The notes under the pieces were generated by a model that was not told the origin of the DNA, did not search any database, and saw only the letters and a list, made by a program, of their open reading frames with translations. From the NCBI RefSeq assembly GCF_000341735.1, contig NZ_KB455575.1:3480904-3544903 (forward strand): DNA of 64,000 bases, in the 5' to 3' direction. The DNA is from Methylotuvimicrobium buryatense 5G. Lineage in GTDB: Bacteria > Pseudomonadota > Gammaproteobacteria > Methylococcales > Methylomonadaceae. Below, in pieces: positions 16,906-26,664 of the stretch (within the stretch, counting starts at the first letter, position 1; the number at the start of each line of letters is the position of its first letter). The position numbers were made by a program, and so were the translations under genes.

Positions 16906-16925
16906 TCGAATGATTCGATAGGCTT

Positions 16926-16965
16926 AAAAAGGCGCATTGCCGTTTGGCAATGCGCCTTTTTTATT
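16926..16965 (+). terminator. Intrinsic terminator of peroxiredoxin gene
   Basis: An 11-bp stem GGCGCATTGCC / GGCAATGCGCC with a four-base loop, preceded by A-rich and followed by T-rich sequence, 20-60 bp after the stop codon. Confidence 0.9.
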
Positions 16966-17001
16966 TGTTGTCCTAAAAAGAGCAGTTGGCATGTGTTGTA
17001 G

Positions 17002-17063
17002 ACCGTTCGTGTTGAGCCCTTCGGCTCTCCTGAGCGTAAGCCGAAGGGCTCAGAACGAACGGT
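17002..17063. repeat. Large inverted repeat (25-bp arms)
   Basis: ACCGTTCGTGTTGAGCCCTT... at 17002-17026 is repeated inverted at 17039-17063 with few mismatches. A related sequence (TTCGACAGGCTCACCACGAA) occurs near 20030, so this is a member of a small dispersed palindrome class, between the peroxiredoxin and a small membrane-protein gene. Confidence 0.7.
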
Positions 17064-17134
17064 AGTTTTTGAGGCACTCAAATGCTTTTTTAGGGTTATC
17101 GGTACGGAGTCAGGGTAATTAGGCAATAAGCAAT

Positions 17135-17431
17135 TTACTGGTTGTCTTGTTTCGATTCGGCCGCATCGATCAGATATTTCTTTCGGATGAACAGTGTGGC
17201 AAGTATCGCAAGTAATGCAGGGGTTAAAATGATCACGAACTTCAAGATACCCGAATTTCCTGCAAGCGCATCTAAATTTAGACTTTTGATCGATAATTTG
17301 ACGATCCACCAAGTCAACCAGTAACCAACCAAACCGGTTATCGCCCAGTTCATTGGGTTTTCACCTAATTTTTTCGCAGTTTGATAAAACCATACCAGCA
17401 TAACGATTCCGGCAATTTGAGCAAACAACAT
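17135..17431 (-). CDS. Small membrane protein, function unknown
   Basis: A 98-residue protein with three predicted membrane segments (about residues 2-17, 28-45 and 62-81) and a short charged C-terminus (KKYLIDAAESKQ). I do not recognise a family or active site. It is a single gene, convergent with the peroxiredoxin. The regular hydrophobic pattern and clean start make it more likely real than not. Confidence 0.6.
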   Translation of the reverse strand: MLFAQIAGIVMLVWFYQTAKKLGENPMNWAITGLVGYWLTWWIVKLSIKSLNLDALAGNSGILKFVIILTPALLAILATLFIRKKYLIDAAESKQDNQ

Positions 17432-17701
17432 TGAGTTACCCTCCCTATTCTTTTTTATTAAGTCGTGTGCCTTAATGAAAGCACTTTTGAGTGCTTCATG
17501 AGGTCACGGTGTATTTTTTTAATTATGCAATCGATCTACTACGATTTGATTTCGTTAACTCTTCGGAGCATAGGTATCCGGTGGCCTTGCGCAATATTTC
17601 GATTGATTTAAGCCGCAGTAACGCTTAACGTAATGAATGATCACACATGATAATTCAAATTTAACCGCTAATCACATCTTTATTCAGAAAGGAGACTGGC
17701 A

Positions 17702-19843
17702 GTGCTAAAAACCCTGAAAATATTTTTATCGGTTTTTGCGGCTATTATTTTGCTCATTGTCATTGCAGCAGTGGCTTTGCCGTTATTGTTCAGTCCCAAT
17801 GATTTCAAGCCGCAAATTGCTTCGGCGGTTAAAGACAAAACCGGTCGCGATTTGACTATCTCGGGCGATATCGAATTATCGATCTTTCCATGGATTGGCG
17901 TCACTGCCGAAAAACTGGCCTTAAGCAATGCCGAAGGTTTTCAAAAAATTCCGTTCGCTGAAATCGAAAACGCGCAAATTAGAGCCAAATTACTGCCTTT
18001 ATTGTCTAAAAAGTTCGAAGTAGACCGTGTCGTCCTGAAAGGCTTGATTTTAAATTTAGAAAAAAACGAGACCGGAATCAGTAATTGGGACGATTTCAAG
18101 CAAGCCCAACCCGAGGCGCATACCGCTGCGACATCAACCGAGTGGGAAGATACCAATACTGTCGATACCGATACCGATGTTGAAGCGCTTAAGACGGTTG
18201 CCAGTCTAGCGATTGCAGGCATAAATCTTGAAAACGCCCGATTGAATTGGCACGACAGGCAAAACGATACGCGCTTTTCAATTAAGGAGTTGAATCTGAT
18301 TTCAGACGATTTGGCTTTCGATAAGCCCATCGATTTAAAGCTTAGCTTTATTTTAGAGCAGCCTGAACAGGAATTAACCGGCTTTTACCAGCTCTCCGCC
18401 GAATTACTGCTCAACGAAAATTTCGATCGCTTTAATGCGACCCGATTTGATTTATCCGCCGAGATTCGAGGAAAAGACATTCCCGGCGGATCGATGTCGG
18501 CAAAAGTGATGGCTCAAGCCGATCTGAATTTGACCGCGCAATTGCTCGAATTGACCAAGCTCGATGTCGAATCAGGGGATTTGCATGTGCTTGCATCGCT
18601 CAGCGGAAAGCAGGTGATTGACGCACCCGTTTTCGAGGGGCCTGTGAGCATTGCCCGCTTTAATCCATCGGCATGGTTAAAGCAGGCCGGCATCGACCCT
18701 CCTGTTATGCGTGATGCTCAGGCATTGACGTCATTAAGCGCCGATTTCAAATTACAGGTTGCATCCGAATCGGCGGATTTACAAAGTATCAGCATTCAAC
18801 TCGACGATAGCGCGATTAAAGGTAATGGCCGCGTCGATAATTTCGGCGATCCGGCAATATCATTCAACTTAAACGTCGATACCTTGAATGTCGATCGTTA
18901 TCTAGCGCCTGAAGACGAATCGGATAAGACAGCGCAACCGATTGCAGGACCTGCCGCCGCAGTCGCCGCGGGCGCTTCGATGATTCAGGTTGAAACCTTA
19001 AGAGGTTTGAATATCAATGGCTTGTTATCGATCGGCAGGCTCACGATCAGCAATCTTTTACTGCACGGTGTCGATCTCAAATTGACTGCCAAAGACGGCA
19101 AAGTCAACACCGAACAAGCCGTAAAAACTTTGTATCGGGGCTCTTATGAAGGCACGATGAATCTAGATGTGACCGGCGAATTGCCGCAATGGAGGCTCAA
19201 CGAAAAATTCATCGGTATACAAATCGAACCTTTATTGAACGATTATGCCGGCAGTGCAAAGATTGCCGGTGCAATGACCGCATCGACTAGGCTCCAGGCT
19301 AGCGGCAATGATAGCAAAGCGCTTAAATCCACATTGAACGGCCAAGTCGATTTTTTATTCAAGGACAGCATCATTAGAGGATTTAATTTGCAACAAATGA
19401 TCGACGATGCAAAATCACTGCTAAAAGGCACGCAGGTACTCCGCGACAATCCGAAAGATCAAACCGCTTTTTCCGAAATTAAGGGTAGCGCCCGAGTCGT
19501 CAATGGGGTTATTAGCAATAACGATCTTATCGCTACGGCTTCCAAGATCGAAGCCACCGGAAAAGGTACCGCTGATTTGAAATCCGAACGGATCGATTAC
19601 CGGATCAATGCAAAACTAGTCCGAAGTAAAGTAGCCGAAAGCACGGCCGACAAGATCAAGGAATTGCCAATCGTCATCAACATCACCGGTAATTTCAAAG
19701 AGCCGGAATATAAACTCGATATTGCGTCGATGCTCAAAGACCAGCAACTGGAAAAGCTCGAGCGCAAAAAAGACAAGTTACTGGACAAGCTCGACAAAAA
19801 AGTTGGCCCCGGCGTTTCTGATATATTGAAAAAGTTTTTTTGA
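17702..19843 (+). CDS. AsmA family protein
   Basis: A 713-residue protein with one N-terminal membrane span (about residues 5-30), then an AsmA-type region beginning ...NDFKPQIASAVKDKTGRDL and a C-terminal AsmA-like beta-rich part (DFLFKDSIIRGFNLQQMIDD ... INAKLVRSKVAES). The tail is lysine-rich and helical. AsmA/TamB-type proteins are inner-membrane-anchored periplasmic proteins linked to outer-membrane lipid traffic and assembly. The start is GTG 17702 preceded by AAAGGAGA. No operon partner is close. Confidence 0.85.
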   Translation: MLKTLKIFLSVFAAIILLIVIAAVALPLLFSPNDFKPQIASAVKDKTGRDLTISGDIELSIFPWIGVTAEKLALSNAEGFQKIPFAEIENAQIRAKLLPLLSKKFEVDRVVLKGLILNLEKNETGISNWDDFKQAQPEAHTAATSTEWEDTNTVDTDTDVEALKTVASLAIAGINLENARLNWHDRQNDTRFSIKELNLISDDLAFDKPIDLKLSFILEQPEQELTGFYQLSAELLLNENFDRFNATRFDLSAEIRGKDIPGGSMSAKVMAQADLNLTAQLLELTKLDVESGDLHVLASLSGKQVIDAPVFEGPVSIARFNPSAWLKQAGIDPPVMRDAQALTSLSADFKLQVASESADLQSISIQLDDSAIKGNGRVDNFGDPAISFNLNVDTLNVDRYLAPEDESDKTAQPIAGPAAAVAAGASMIQVETLRGLNINGLLSIGRLTISNLLLHGVDLKLTAKDGKVNTEQAVKTLYRGSYEGTMNLDVTGELPQWRLNEKFIGIQIEPLLNDYAGSAKIAGAMTASTRLQASGNDSKALKSTLNGQVDFLFKDSIIRGFNLQQMIDDAKSLLKGTQVLRDNPKDQTAFSEIKGSARVVNGVISNNDLIATASKIEATGKGTADLKSERIDYRINAKLVRSKVAESTADKIKELPIVINITGNFKEPEYKLDIASMLKDQQLEKLERKKDKLLDKLDKKVGPGVSDILKKFF

Positions 19844-20365
19844 TACCGGATCAAGACGATCCAAATACTCGAAACAAGCTTATTGAGAGCCATTGCTAAG
19901 TTCTCCGGTATTTACTCGCTACCGTTAAGTTAATGGCTTTTCCGTTCGCCTAGAGCCCTTCGGCTGTGCTCAGGAAAGCTTTGTCGAAGGGTGAATAGAG
20001 AAGCCCGGGTCGATAAGTTAAGCCGTCCATGGTTCGACAGGCTCACCACGAACGGCTTAACTTAATGGAATTGGGTGTTTAACTACCTGCTAGAACACTG
20101 CCATTAAGCTAAGGCAAACCCGTCATTCCGCCATGGATTAGCGGAATTCAGTGCCATGGATGGCAAGCTTTTGAGACACAGTAGAGCCTTAATGCAAGCA
20201 TTACTTATTTCTGTGATGGCATAATAACTTAATGGCAGTGATCTGCTAGCCGGGTCTTACTCTTTGGAATAAGGGAAGGGTGACCGAATATAAACTTTCC
20301 AATACGTTTAAATCATAATCAATAGGGTTATTGAACCCCAACCATTGCTAAAGGAGACAACCACG
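19844..20365. other. Gene-free gap with inverted repeat
   Basis: 522 bp between the AsmA-like gene and rubredoxin. At 20014-20064 it holds a perfect 13-bp inverted repeat (TAAGTTAAGCCGT / ACGGCTTAACTTA) around a TTCGACAGGCTCACCACGAA sequence, related to the palindrome at 17002. The rest shows no gene or recognisable site apart from the rubredoxin ribosome binding site (AAAGGAGA) near 20350. Confidence 0.6.
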
Positions 20366-20536
20366 ATGTCCGAATATAGAAAATACCATTGTATGGAATG
20401 CGAACACATTTACGACGAAGCAAAAGGCGATCCGGACAGCGGCATTGCGCCCGGTACGCGCTGGGAAGATATTTCCGACGACTGGGTTTGCCCTATTTGC
20501 GGGGCACCGAAAAGTTTTTTCAAGTTGTTGGCATAA
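20366..20536 (+). CDS. Rubredoxin
   Basis: A 56-residue rubredoxin. Two C-x2-C pairs (Cys9/Cys12 and Cys42/Cys45) bind one iron; [12 protein letters not shown] is the classic second loop. ATG 20366 has an AAAGGAGA site 9 bp upstream; a longer frame from 20345 is not needed. It is a cytoplasmic single-electron carrier. No obvious partner oxidoreductase is adjacent. Confidence 0.95.
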   Translation: MSEYRKYHCMECEHIYDEAKGDPDSGIAPGTRWEDISDDWVCPICGAPKSFFKLLA

Positions 20537-20623
20537 CCTGCCTTAAATACGAGGGTTTCGGTTCAATGGCGATCTTTCCGGTGACCGAGCAGGATGCTTT
20601 TTACCGGGGGATAAAAAATCGTT

Positions 20624-20789
20624 AGTATACTCCTTTGCTTGTCAAATTTCGGTGCCGGGGTGCTCGTCAAAGGACGCCGTAAATACGTCCGCGTAGGCTC
20701 TATGATAGCATCCATGCTATCAAAGCCTTTGCCGAACACCCCGGCACCTCCATAGGCTAATGCCGAAATTTGAAGTGCGAAAGGTATAT
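20624..20789. repeat. MITE-like palindromic element, family C
   Basis: Terminal inverted arms (AGTATACTCC...CAAATTTCGG and, inverted, ATACCTTTCGCACTTCAAAT) flank a core GGTGCCGGGGTG ... CACCCCGGCACC with the shared AGGACGCCGTAAATACGTCC block. Copies lie at 47129 and 62172, with a relic near 57745. No coding content. Confidence 0.7.
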
Positions 20790-20792
20790 CGG

Positions 20793-21033
20793 TACTGTGA
20801 AAGTTCGTAGATATAGACTCTTTATCTAATTTTTTCGATATGCAAAAGCTCAGCAACGAAAATGCCGGTCCGAAGAGGGTGCGGTTGCTCGCCCGACAGG
20901 CGTCGGCGGCAGGGACAGCCGCCGTCGAGCCTACATGGATGTATTCACGGCGTCCTGTCGGGCGAGTGACCGCATCCTCAACTCCCCAAGAACTTTCATC
21001 ATCCGGGGTAATTGCCAGGCCTTCATGAACGTT
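20793..21033. repeat. MITE-like palindromic element, family B
   Basis: It begins CTGTGAAAGTTCGTAGATAT, continues through CTAATTTTTTCGATATG, carries the central CGACAGGCGTCGGCGGCAGG ... ACGGCGTCCTGTCGGGCGAG palindrome and ends GCCTTCATGAACGTTAG. With the family C copy just upstream it fills the gap between rubredoxin and mutY. It ends about 40 bp before the mutY start, so mutY transcription may begin in or cross it. Confidence 0.7.
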
Positions 21034-21070
21034 AGGTTATACTTCGCGGTTTTACTATTTCCTGATTCCA

Positions 21071-22114
21071 ATGACTCCGAGCGAATTTCAAGACCGGCTG
21101 TTGGCGTGGTTCGACAAGCACGGACGCCATGACTTGCCCTGGCAGAACCCTGCGTCACCTTACAAAGTTTGGGTTTCCGAAGTCATGTTGCAGCAAACGC
21201 AAGTGGCAACCGTAATTCCTTATTTCAATGCATTCATCGCTCGCTTTCCCGATATTCAATCTCTCGCAGAGGCTTCGGTCGATACGGTTTTGCAGTATTG
21301 GGCAGGCCTTGGTTATTATGCTCGGGGACGCAACTTGCACAAATGCGCGCAAATCATTGCGGAGCGCGATTCGTTTCCTGATAGCTTGGACGAACTGCTC
21401 GATTTGCCCGGAATAGGCCGTTCGACCGCCGGCGCGATATTGAGCATCGCTTTCAAGAAAAGCCATCCGATACTGGATGGCAATGTCAAAAGAGTGCTGA
21501 CCCGCTTCGCCGGCATTAGCGAATGGCCCGGCTCGACAGAAGCCAGTAAGACGCTCTGGAAGCTGAGCGCGTTGTATACGCCGGTCCATTGTGTCGAAGA
21601 CTATACTCAGGCGATGATGGATCTAGGCGCCACGATTTGTACCCGGGGAAAGCCTAATTGTGCTGTTTGTCCGCTCGTTTCGGCTTGCAGGGCTCATATT
21701 GAAAATAAAACGGCGTCGATACCAGCTCCGAAACCGGCGCGTAAGCAACCGGTCAAGCAGGTTTATTTTTTATGCTTGACCACAAACGAGAACAGTATTT
21801 TGCTGGAACAAAGACCGGGTACCGGAATCTGGGGAGGCTTATGGAGCCTCCCGGAATTCGATACGATAGAATCGGCACGCTCGTGGTGTATGGCTCGTCA
21901 TATAGACATCATTAATGAATACACCCAACCTAAAGTGCGTCATACCTTTTCGCATTATCATTTAGATTTTACGCCGCTGCACTTCCATACCAATAACCCT
22001 AATCATTTTGTGATGGAAGCAAACCGTATGCTCTGGTATAAACCTGAGCAATTTTCTTCACTTGCTTTGGCTGCGCCGATTAAGCGGCTGTTGCAACAAA
22101 TTTATAAGGACTGA
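21071..22114 (+). CDS. mutY: A/G-specific adenine glycosylase MutY
   Basis: A 347-residue DNA repair glycosylase that removes adenine mispaired with 8-oxoguanine. Catalytic residues are Glu37 (WVSEVMLQQTQV) and Asp136 (HPILDGNVKR); the helix-hairpin-helix is DLPGIGRSTAGAIL. The 4Fe-4S ligands are Cys190, Cys197, Cys200 and Cys206. The C-terminal third is the NUDIX-like domain that recognises 8-oxoG. It lies 2 bp before yggX, the common gammaproteobacterial pair. Confidence 0.96.
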   Translation: MTPSEFQDRLLAWFDKHGRHDLPWQNPASPYKVWVSEVMLQQTQVATVIPYFNAFIARFPDIQSLAEASVDTVLQYWAGLGYYARGRNLHKCAQIIAERDSFPDSLDELLDLPGIGRSTAGAILSIAFKKSHPILDGNVKRVLTRFAGISEWPGSTEASKTLWKLSALYTPVHCVEDYTQAMMDLGATICTRGKPNCAVCPLVSACRAHIENKTASIPAPKPARKQPVKQVYFLCLTTNENSILLEQRPGTGIWGGLWSLPEFDTIESARSWCMARHIDIINEYTQPKVRHTFSHYHLDFTPLHFHTNNPNHFVMEANRMLWYKPEQFSSLALAAPIKRLLQQIYKD

Positions 22115-22116
22115 CT

Positions 22117-22389
22117 ATGACTAGAATCATTCGTTGTGCAAAATTAGGTATCGACGCCGAAGGCCTTGATGCGCCTCCGTTTCCGGGCCCTAAAGGACAG
22201 CAAATATTCGATACGATTTCAAAACAAGCTTGGCAGGATTGGCTTAGTTTACAAACCATGCTGATCAATGAGCATCGTTTGGCCAGTTTCGATCCTAAAG
22301 CTAAAAAATTTCTTGAGGAAGAACGGAATAAATTTTTATTCGGCGGTGGGGCTGAAATGCCCGAAGGATACGTGCCTCCAACAAAATAA
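22117..22389 (+). CDS. yggX: Probable Fe(2+)-trafficking protein YggX
   Basis: A 90-residue protein matching YggX throughout: TRIIRCAKLG with the conserved Cys near the N-terminus, PFPGPKGQ and SKQAWQDWLSLQTMLINE. It is linked to protection of iron-sulfur clusters from oxidative damage, consistent with its partner MutY carrying a 4Fe-4S cluster. Same operon as mutY. Confidence 0.95.
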   Translation: MTRIIRCAKLGIDAEGLDAPPFPGPKGQQIFDTISKQAWQDWLSLQTMLINEHRLASFDPKAKKFLEEERNKFLFGGGAEMPEGYVPPTK

Positions 22390-22517
22390 ATCGACAGCGT
22401 ATATGTGTTGCAGTTCGTTGGTGTCTCGCAAAGCTGAAGCCAAAAGGGCTGCATCACATTTTGCCAAACCTGAGTTCGGTTTAGGAAACAGCCAATATCA
22501 GGCATCTCTTCCAGAAG

Positions 22518-22682
22518 AAGCCGTGAATACGTCCGTGTAGGCTTGACGGCGGAATCTGATTGCCATGGATGGCATGAATGCAGATTTTGCAGGAGCAAAA
22601 ATCTGCCCTGCCGCCGACACCTGTCAATCGAGCCACCAAACCCCCTTCCAACAGTTGTCTAAGTTATTTCATGCTCGTTCCT
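22518..22682. repeat. Truncated MITE-like element, family A
   Basis: The right terminal repeat (AAGTTATTTCATGCTCGTTCC) and core (GTGAATACGTCCGTGTAGGC ... CTGCCGCCGACACCTGTCAA) are intact, but the left terminus is missing. A nested inverted stretch around AATCTGATTGCCATGGATGG and GCAAAAATCTGCCC also occurs, inverted, in the copy at 58096. It occupies the 331-bp gene-free gap after yggX. Confidence 0.65.
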
Positions 22683-22720
22683 AAGTCCGTTAAATCGGCG
22701 AGATTAAACGGATTCCGACT

Positions 22721-23311
22721 TTATCGACCTTCCTGTCCCAGCTTTTCGAGTCGGCGCAGCCACTTCCGCCTTTTATCGTGACCGATGGCTTCTACCATGC
22801 CAATCAGTGTGTCTTTGGCTGGACCGATACCGCAGAAACCCAGTATATTTCTCTCCAGGCTTTTCAAGCTATGAGCCAAATAAATGAAGCGGTATACGAA
22901 AGCCGGCATGCCCATGGTCACGACTATTCGCGCGCTTCTTCCTGAGAGGCATTTTTTCCATGGCTTGCCTTCTGCAGACTTGACAGCAGCGAATCCGGGT
23001 CTGAAAACTTGTTCGAGAAATGCTTTTAGATAGGCGGGCATGCTGCCGAGCCATAATGGGTAGATGATAACGAGATGCTCTGCCCATTGAATGATGTCCT
23101 GGGCTTGTTGAATCGAATCGCTTATGGCCCCTTGTTCGAATTCATGTTGTGTACGGAGAATCGGAAATTCGATTCGGGCAATGTCGATCGTTTTGATTTG
23201 ATGCCCTTTAGAACGGGCTCCGTCGGCATAGGCGTTAGCAAGGGCTCGGCAAAATCGTTGCTCGTCCGGATCGGGATGTCCTTGAATGATCGCAATGCGT
23301 TTTGCCGTCAT
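22721..23311 (-). CDS. NAD(P)H-dependent flavodoxin-fold oxidoreductase (KefF/MdaB type)
   Basis: A 196-residue flavodoxin-like protein. The N-terminus RIAIIQGHPDPDEQRFCRAL and HLVIIYPLWLGSMPAYLKAFL are typical of the NQO/KefF quinone reductase group, which binds FMN or FAD and reduces quinones or regulates K+ efflux. No kefC-like gene is near. A basic C-terminal tail (RRKWLRRLEKLGQ) is present. Substrate unknown. Confidence 0.8.
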   Translation of the reverse strand: MTAKRIAIIQGHPDPDEQRFCRALANAYADGARSKGHQIKTIDIARIEFPILRTQHEFEQGAISDSIQQAQDIIQWAEHLVIIYPLWLGSMPAYLKAFLEQVFRPGFAAVKSAEGKPWKKCLSGRSARIVVTMGMPAFVYRFIYLAHSLKSLERNILGFCGIGPAKDTLIGMVEAIGHDKRRKWLRRLEKLGQEGR

Positions 23312-23486
23312 AACTTATTTTCAACTTAATCGGATTTCGACCGCACTTCTAAACTATGGAGTTTCGTCGCTTGATAAAAGAAAGGGCCTGTTCGACTTGC
23401 TAATGAGGGGTTAAATAGGAGCTAATCCATCAAGCGGTACCGCGATCCGTCATAAGCGTGTTATTTGTGTGCTATTGTTCGAAAAA

Positions 23487-24743
23487 TTAACGCTTCATCG
23501 AATCGAAAAATTCGGAATTAGTCTTGAAGTCCTTGAGCTTGCCTAATAAGAACTCGGAAGCCGCCATTTCATCCATCGGTTGTAGGATTTTCCGCAATAT
23601 CCAAGTCTTTTGCAGCTCTTCGGAGTCGACCAGGTATTCTTCGCGGCGTGTTCCGGAGCGATTGATATTGATCGCCGGATAAATTCGTTTTTCGGCCAAT
23701 TTGCGGTCTAGGTGCAATTCCATGTTGCCGGTGCCTTTGAATTCCTCGTAAATCACATCGTCCATTCTCGAGCCGGTATCGATCAATGCGGTTGCAATGA
23801 TCGTGAGACTCCCTCCTTCCTCGATATTTCTTGCGGCGCCAAAGAAGCGTTTGGGCTTTTCCAAGGCATTCGCGTCGACACCGCCGGTTAATACCTTGCC
23901 GGAAGAAGGCACAACAGTATTGAATGCGCGTGCTAATCGAGTGATCGAATCTAACAGAATGACTACATCGTGTTTATGCTCGACCAGTCTTCGCGCTTTT
24001 TCGATTACCATGTCGGCTACTTGCACATGTCGTGTTGCGGGTTCGTCGAAGGTGCTGGAAATAACCTCGCCGCGTACGCAACGTTCCATTTCGGTCACCT
24101 CTTCAGGGCGTTCGTCGATCAATAAGACGATCAGATAACATTCGGGATTTTTTTCGGCGATGGAATGGGCCAAGCTTTGCATGATCATCGTTTTACCGGC
24201 TTTCGGCGGCGAAACGATCAAGCCGCGTTGTCCCTTGCCGATCGGTGCGATCAGATCGATAATGCGGCCCGTCAAGTCCTCGCTGGTGCCATTACCTTTT
24301 TCTAAGGTGAAGCGTACGTTCGGAAACAGGGGGGTGAGGTTGGTAAAGAGAATCTTGTTTTTGGTATTTTCGGGCGCTTCGAAGTTAATGTTTTGAACTT
24401 TGAGCATCGCGAAGTAACGTTCCGATTCCTTCGGCGGGCGAATTTTGCCGCTGACCGTGTCGCCGGTGCGTAGGTTAAAGCGTCTTATTTGGCTGGGTGA
24501 AACGTAAATATCGTCGGGGCCTGCTAGATAAGAGCAACCGGGTGTGCGAAGAAAACCGAAACCGTCTTGTAAAATTTCCAATACGCCATCGCCGTATATA
24601 TCCTCGCCGCTTTTGGCTTGTTTTTTTAAAATTGCGAAGATAAGGTCTTGTTTGCGTGTTCTGGCGACATTTTCGAGTCCCAATGACTCCGCAATATCAA
24701 TAAGTTCGCTGACTTGTTTTAGTTTTAACTCGGTTAGATTCAT
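23487..24743 (-). CDS. rho: Transcription termination factor Rho
   Basis: A 418-residue RNA-dependent ATPase hexamer. The N-terminal helical domain (MNLTELKLK...) and cold-shock-like RNA-binding domain ([20 protein letters not shown]) precede Walker A (SPPKAGKT, about residues 178-185), Walker B ([14 protein letters not shown]) and the Q/R-loop region. Full length, E. coli-like. It is downstream of trxA on the same strand and near rhlB, the same neighbourhood as in E. coli. Confidence 0.98.
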   Translation of the reverse strand: MNLTELKLKQVSELIDIAESLGLENVARTRKQDLIFAILKKQAKSGEDIYGDGVLEILQDGFGFLRTPGCSYLAGPDDIYVSPSQIRRFNLRTGDTVSGKIRPPKESERYFAMLKVQNINFEAPENTKNKILFTNLTPLFPNVRFTLEKGNGTSEDLTGRIIDLIAPIGKGQRGLIVSPPKAGKTMIMQSLAHSIAEKNPECYLIVLLIDERPEEVTEMERCVRGEVISSTFDEPATRHVQVADMVIEKARRLVEHKHDVVILLDSITRLARAFNTVVPSSGKVLTGGVDANALEKPKRFFGAARNIEEGGSLTIIATALIDTGSRMDDVIYEEFKGTGNMELHLDRKLAEKRIYPAININRSGTRREEYLVDSEELQKTWILRKILQPMDEMAASEFLLGKLKDFKTNSEFFDSMKR

Positions 24744-24927
24744 AGATTAACGGGAACTCGAAGGAATGAAAAGCACGGCGAACGGCCGTAAAAACAAAGG
24801 GATGGTAAAATTTTTGGATTTTACCCACAGACGGGTAAGGAAGATGCCGAAAAAAGCAGCGCGATTATATATCAAAATAGTCGGGGCCGTCCAAATAATT
24901 TACGACAACCCCGAGTTCGCTGGAATA

Positions 24928-25266
24928 TTAAATATTGTTATCGATGAAATCGGCCAATTGCGATTTAGTCAAGGCGCCAACTTTAGTTGCCTCGACTTCG
25001 CCGTCTTTAAACAGCATTAGTGTCGGTATGCCGCGCACGCCGTAATGCTGTGGCGTTTGTGGGTTTTCATCGATATTGAGTTTGACGACAGCTAGTCGAC
25101 CGGCATATTCCTTGGCGATTTCATCCAGAACCGGTGCGATCATCCGACAAGGTCCGCACCATTCAGCCCAATAGTCAACTAGCACAGGACCGCCTGCTTT
25201 CAGTACGGTTTCGTTAAATTCACCATCAGTTACATGAAGGACTGACTCACTCACGCTATTCTCCAA
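24928..25266 (-). CDS. trxA: Thioredoxin 1
   Basis: A 112-residue thioredoxin with the WCGPC redox motif (Cys37, Cys40) and the cis-proline motif GIPTLMLF. It reduces protein disulfides in the cytoplasm. It is upstream of rho and divergent from rhlB, as in E. coli. The 184 bp between trxA and rho hold no gene. Confidence 0.97.
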   Translation of the reverse strand: MENSVSESVLHVTDGEFNETVLKAGGPVLVDYWAEWCGPCRMIAPVLDEIAKEYAGRLAVVKLNIDENPQTPQHYGVRGIPTLMLFKDGEVEATKVGALTKSQLADFIDNNI

Positions 25267-25347
25267 AATTGCTAAAATTGTGACTATAGGAGTGCCGGCG
25301 TTATTTTGTCAATCACTTTCATCTTTTTTAAGTTATGCTATAGGACT

Positions 25348-26664
25348 ATGAATACAACGCATCTTACTCAAACCCGATTCAGCAATTTGGAGTTATCCGA
25401 TTCGATATTGCACGGACTGACCGAGGCCGGCTTTACGCATTGTACTCCAATACAGGATCGTTCGTTGCCTTTGTCATTAAGAGACAAGGATATCGCAGGG
25501 CAAGCTCAAACCGGAACCGGCAAAACAGCAACCTTTTTACTGGCTACCTTTCAGCGCTTAATCAACGACGAAAGTGAAAAGATCAAAAACCCCAGGGCGG
25601 TTATATTAGCACCTACCCGGGAGCTTGCCATTCAGATTCACAAAGATGCCTTGCAGCTGGGCAAATATTTGAACCTTAAGTTTGCGCTTATATACGGTGG
25701 GACCGACTATAAAAAACAAATGGATACCATCAAGTCCAATGTCGATATTATCATCGGCACACCGGGCCGTATTATCGACTTTTATCGGCAAGGGACTTTC
25801 ACGCTGGATAACGTGCAGGTAATGGTGCTCGATGAAGCCGACCGGATGTTCGATCTAGGGTTCATTAAGGATATTCGATTCTTGTTAAGAAGGATGCCGC
25901 CGGCCGATAAGCGATTGAATATGCTGTTTTCGGCAACTTTATCCTACAAAGTGACCGAACTGGCTTACGAGCATATGAATCAGCCGGTACTTATCAAAAT
26001 CGAAACGGAAGAAGTCACCTCCAAGGCCATTCGGCAAAGTGCGTTTTGTCCGTCCAACGAACAGAAAATACCGCTATTATTGGGCGTATTGAAAAAATAT
26101 GCGCCGCAACGCAGCATTATTTTCGTCAACACCAAACGTTGTGCCGAACGACTTAACGACTATCTGAATGCCAATGGCTTCGTCACCGCTGTTTTGAGCG
26201 GCGATGTCCCTCAGGAAAAACGTCAGCGGTTATTGACTGATTTCCAGGAAAACAAAATTAGGCTCATGATCGCGACCGATGTCGCGGCGCGCGGGTTGCA
26301 TATCGCCGACGTGTCGCATGTGATCAACTATGATTTACCTCAGGAAGTCGAGGATTACGTACACCGAATCGGCAGAACCGCGCGTTTCGGCGCCAGCGGC
26401 GAAGCGATCAGTTTTATTTGCGAAGAATACGCCTATTCGATGCCGGACATCGAAACTTATATCGGTCAAAAAGTTCCGATTCAATCGATAACGGCCGATT
26501 TGCTGGCTGAAGTGGTCAAGCCTGAGCGCAAGCCTCGGCCGGAGAGGCCCGCACGTAATAGTCAAAGTAAGTACCCGGAAAAGCCGAGAAAAAAGCCGGT
26601 GCCGCGAGATAAGTCTGCTCAAGCCGTTACAAGCCCTGCATCAGTTCCCGAAAATCCTCAATAG
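25348..26664 (+). CDS. rhlB: DEAD-box ATP-dependent RNA helicase RhlB
   Basis: A 438-residue RNA helicase. Visible motifs: the Q-motif region (CTPIQDRSLP), motif I AQTGTGKT, Ia PTRELA, II DEAD, III SAT, and VI HRIGRTAR, with a basic, proline-rich C-terminal tail (RKPRPERPARNSQ). RhlB unwinds RNA for degradosome RNases. ATG 25348 (MNTTHLTQTRFSNL) is chosen; the frame is open upstream to 25306. Its divergent position next to trxA-rho supports RhlB over RhlE. The 3' end overlaps the convergent yrfG by 38 bp. Confidence 0.9.
   Translation: MNTTHLTQTRFSNLELSDSILHGLTEAGFTHCTPIQDRSLPLSLRDKDIAGQAQTGTGKTATFLLATFQRLINDESEKIKNPRAVILAPTRELAIQIHKDALQLGKYLNLKFALIYGGTDYKKQMDTIKSNVDIIIGTPGRIIDFYRQGTFTLDNVQVMVLDEADRMFDLGFIKDIRFLLRRMPPADKRLNMLFSATLSYKVTELAYEHMNQPVLIKIETEEVTSKAIRQSAFCPSNEQKIPLLLGVLKKYAPQRSIIFVNTKRCAERLNDYLNANGFVTAVLSGDVPQEKRQRLLTDFQENKIRLMIATDVAARGLHIADVSHVINYDLPQEVEDYVHRIGRTARFGASGEAISFICEEYAYSMPDIETYIGQKVPIQSITADLLAEVVKPERKPRPERPARNSQSKYPEKPRKKPVPRDKSAQAVTSPASVPENPQ

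Noticed and set aside
26627-26664. 38-bp overlap of rhlB and yrfG 3' ends as a frameshift
   Set aside because: Both proteins have normal ends; convergent overlap of low-complexity RhlB tail with yrfG is plausible.
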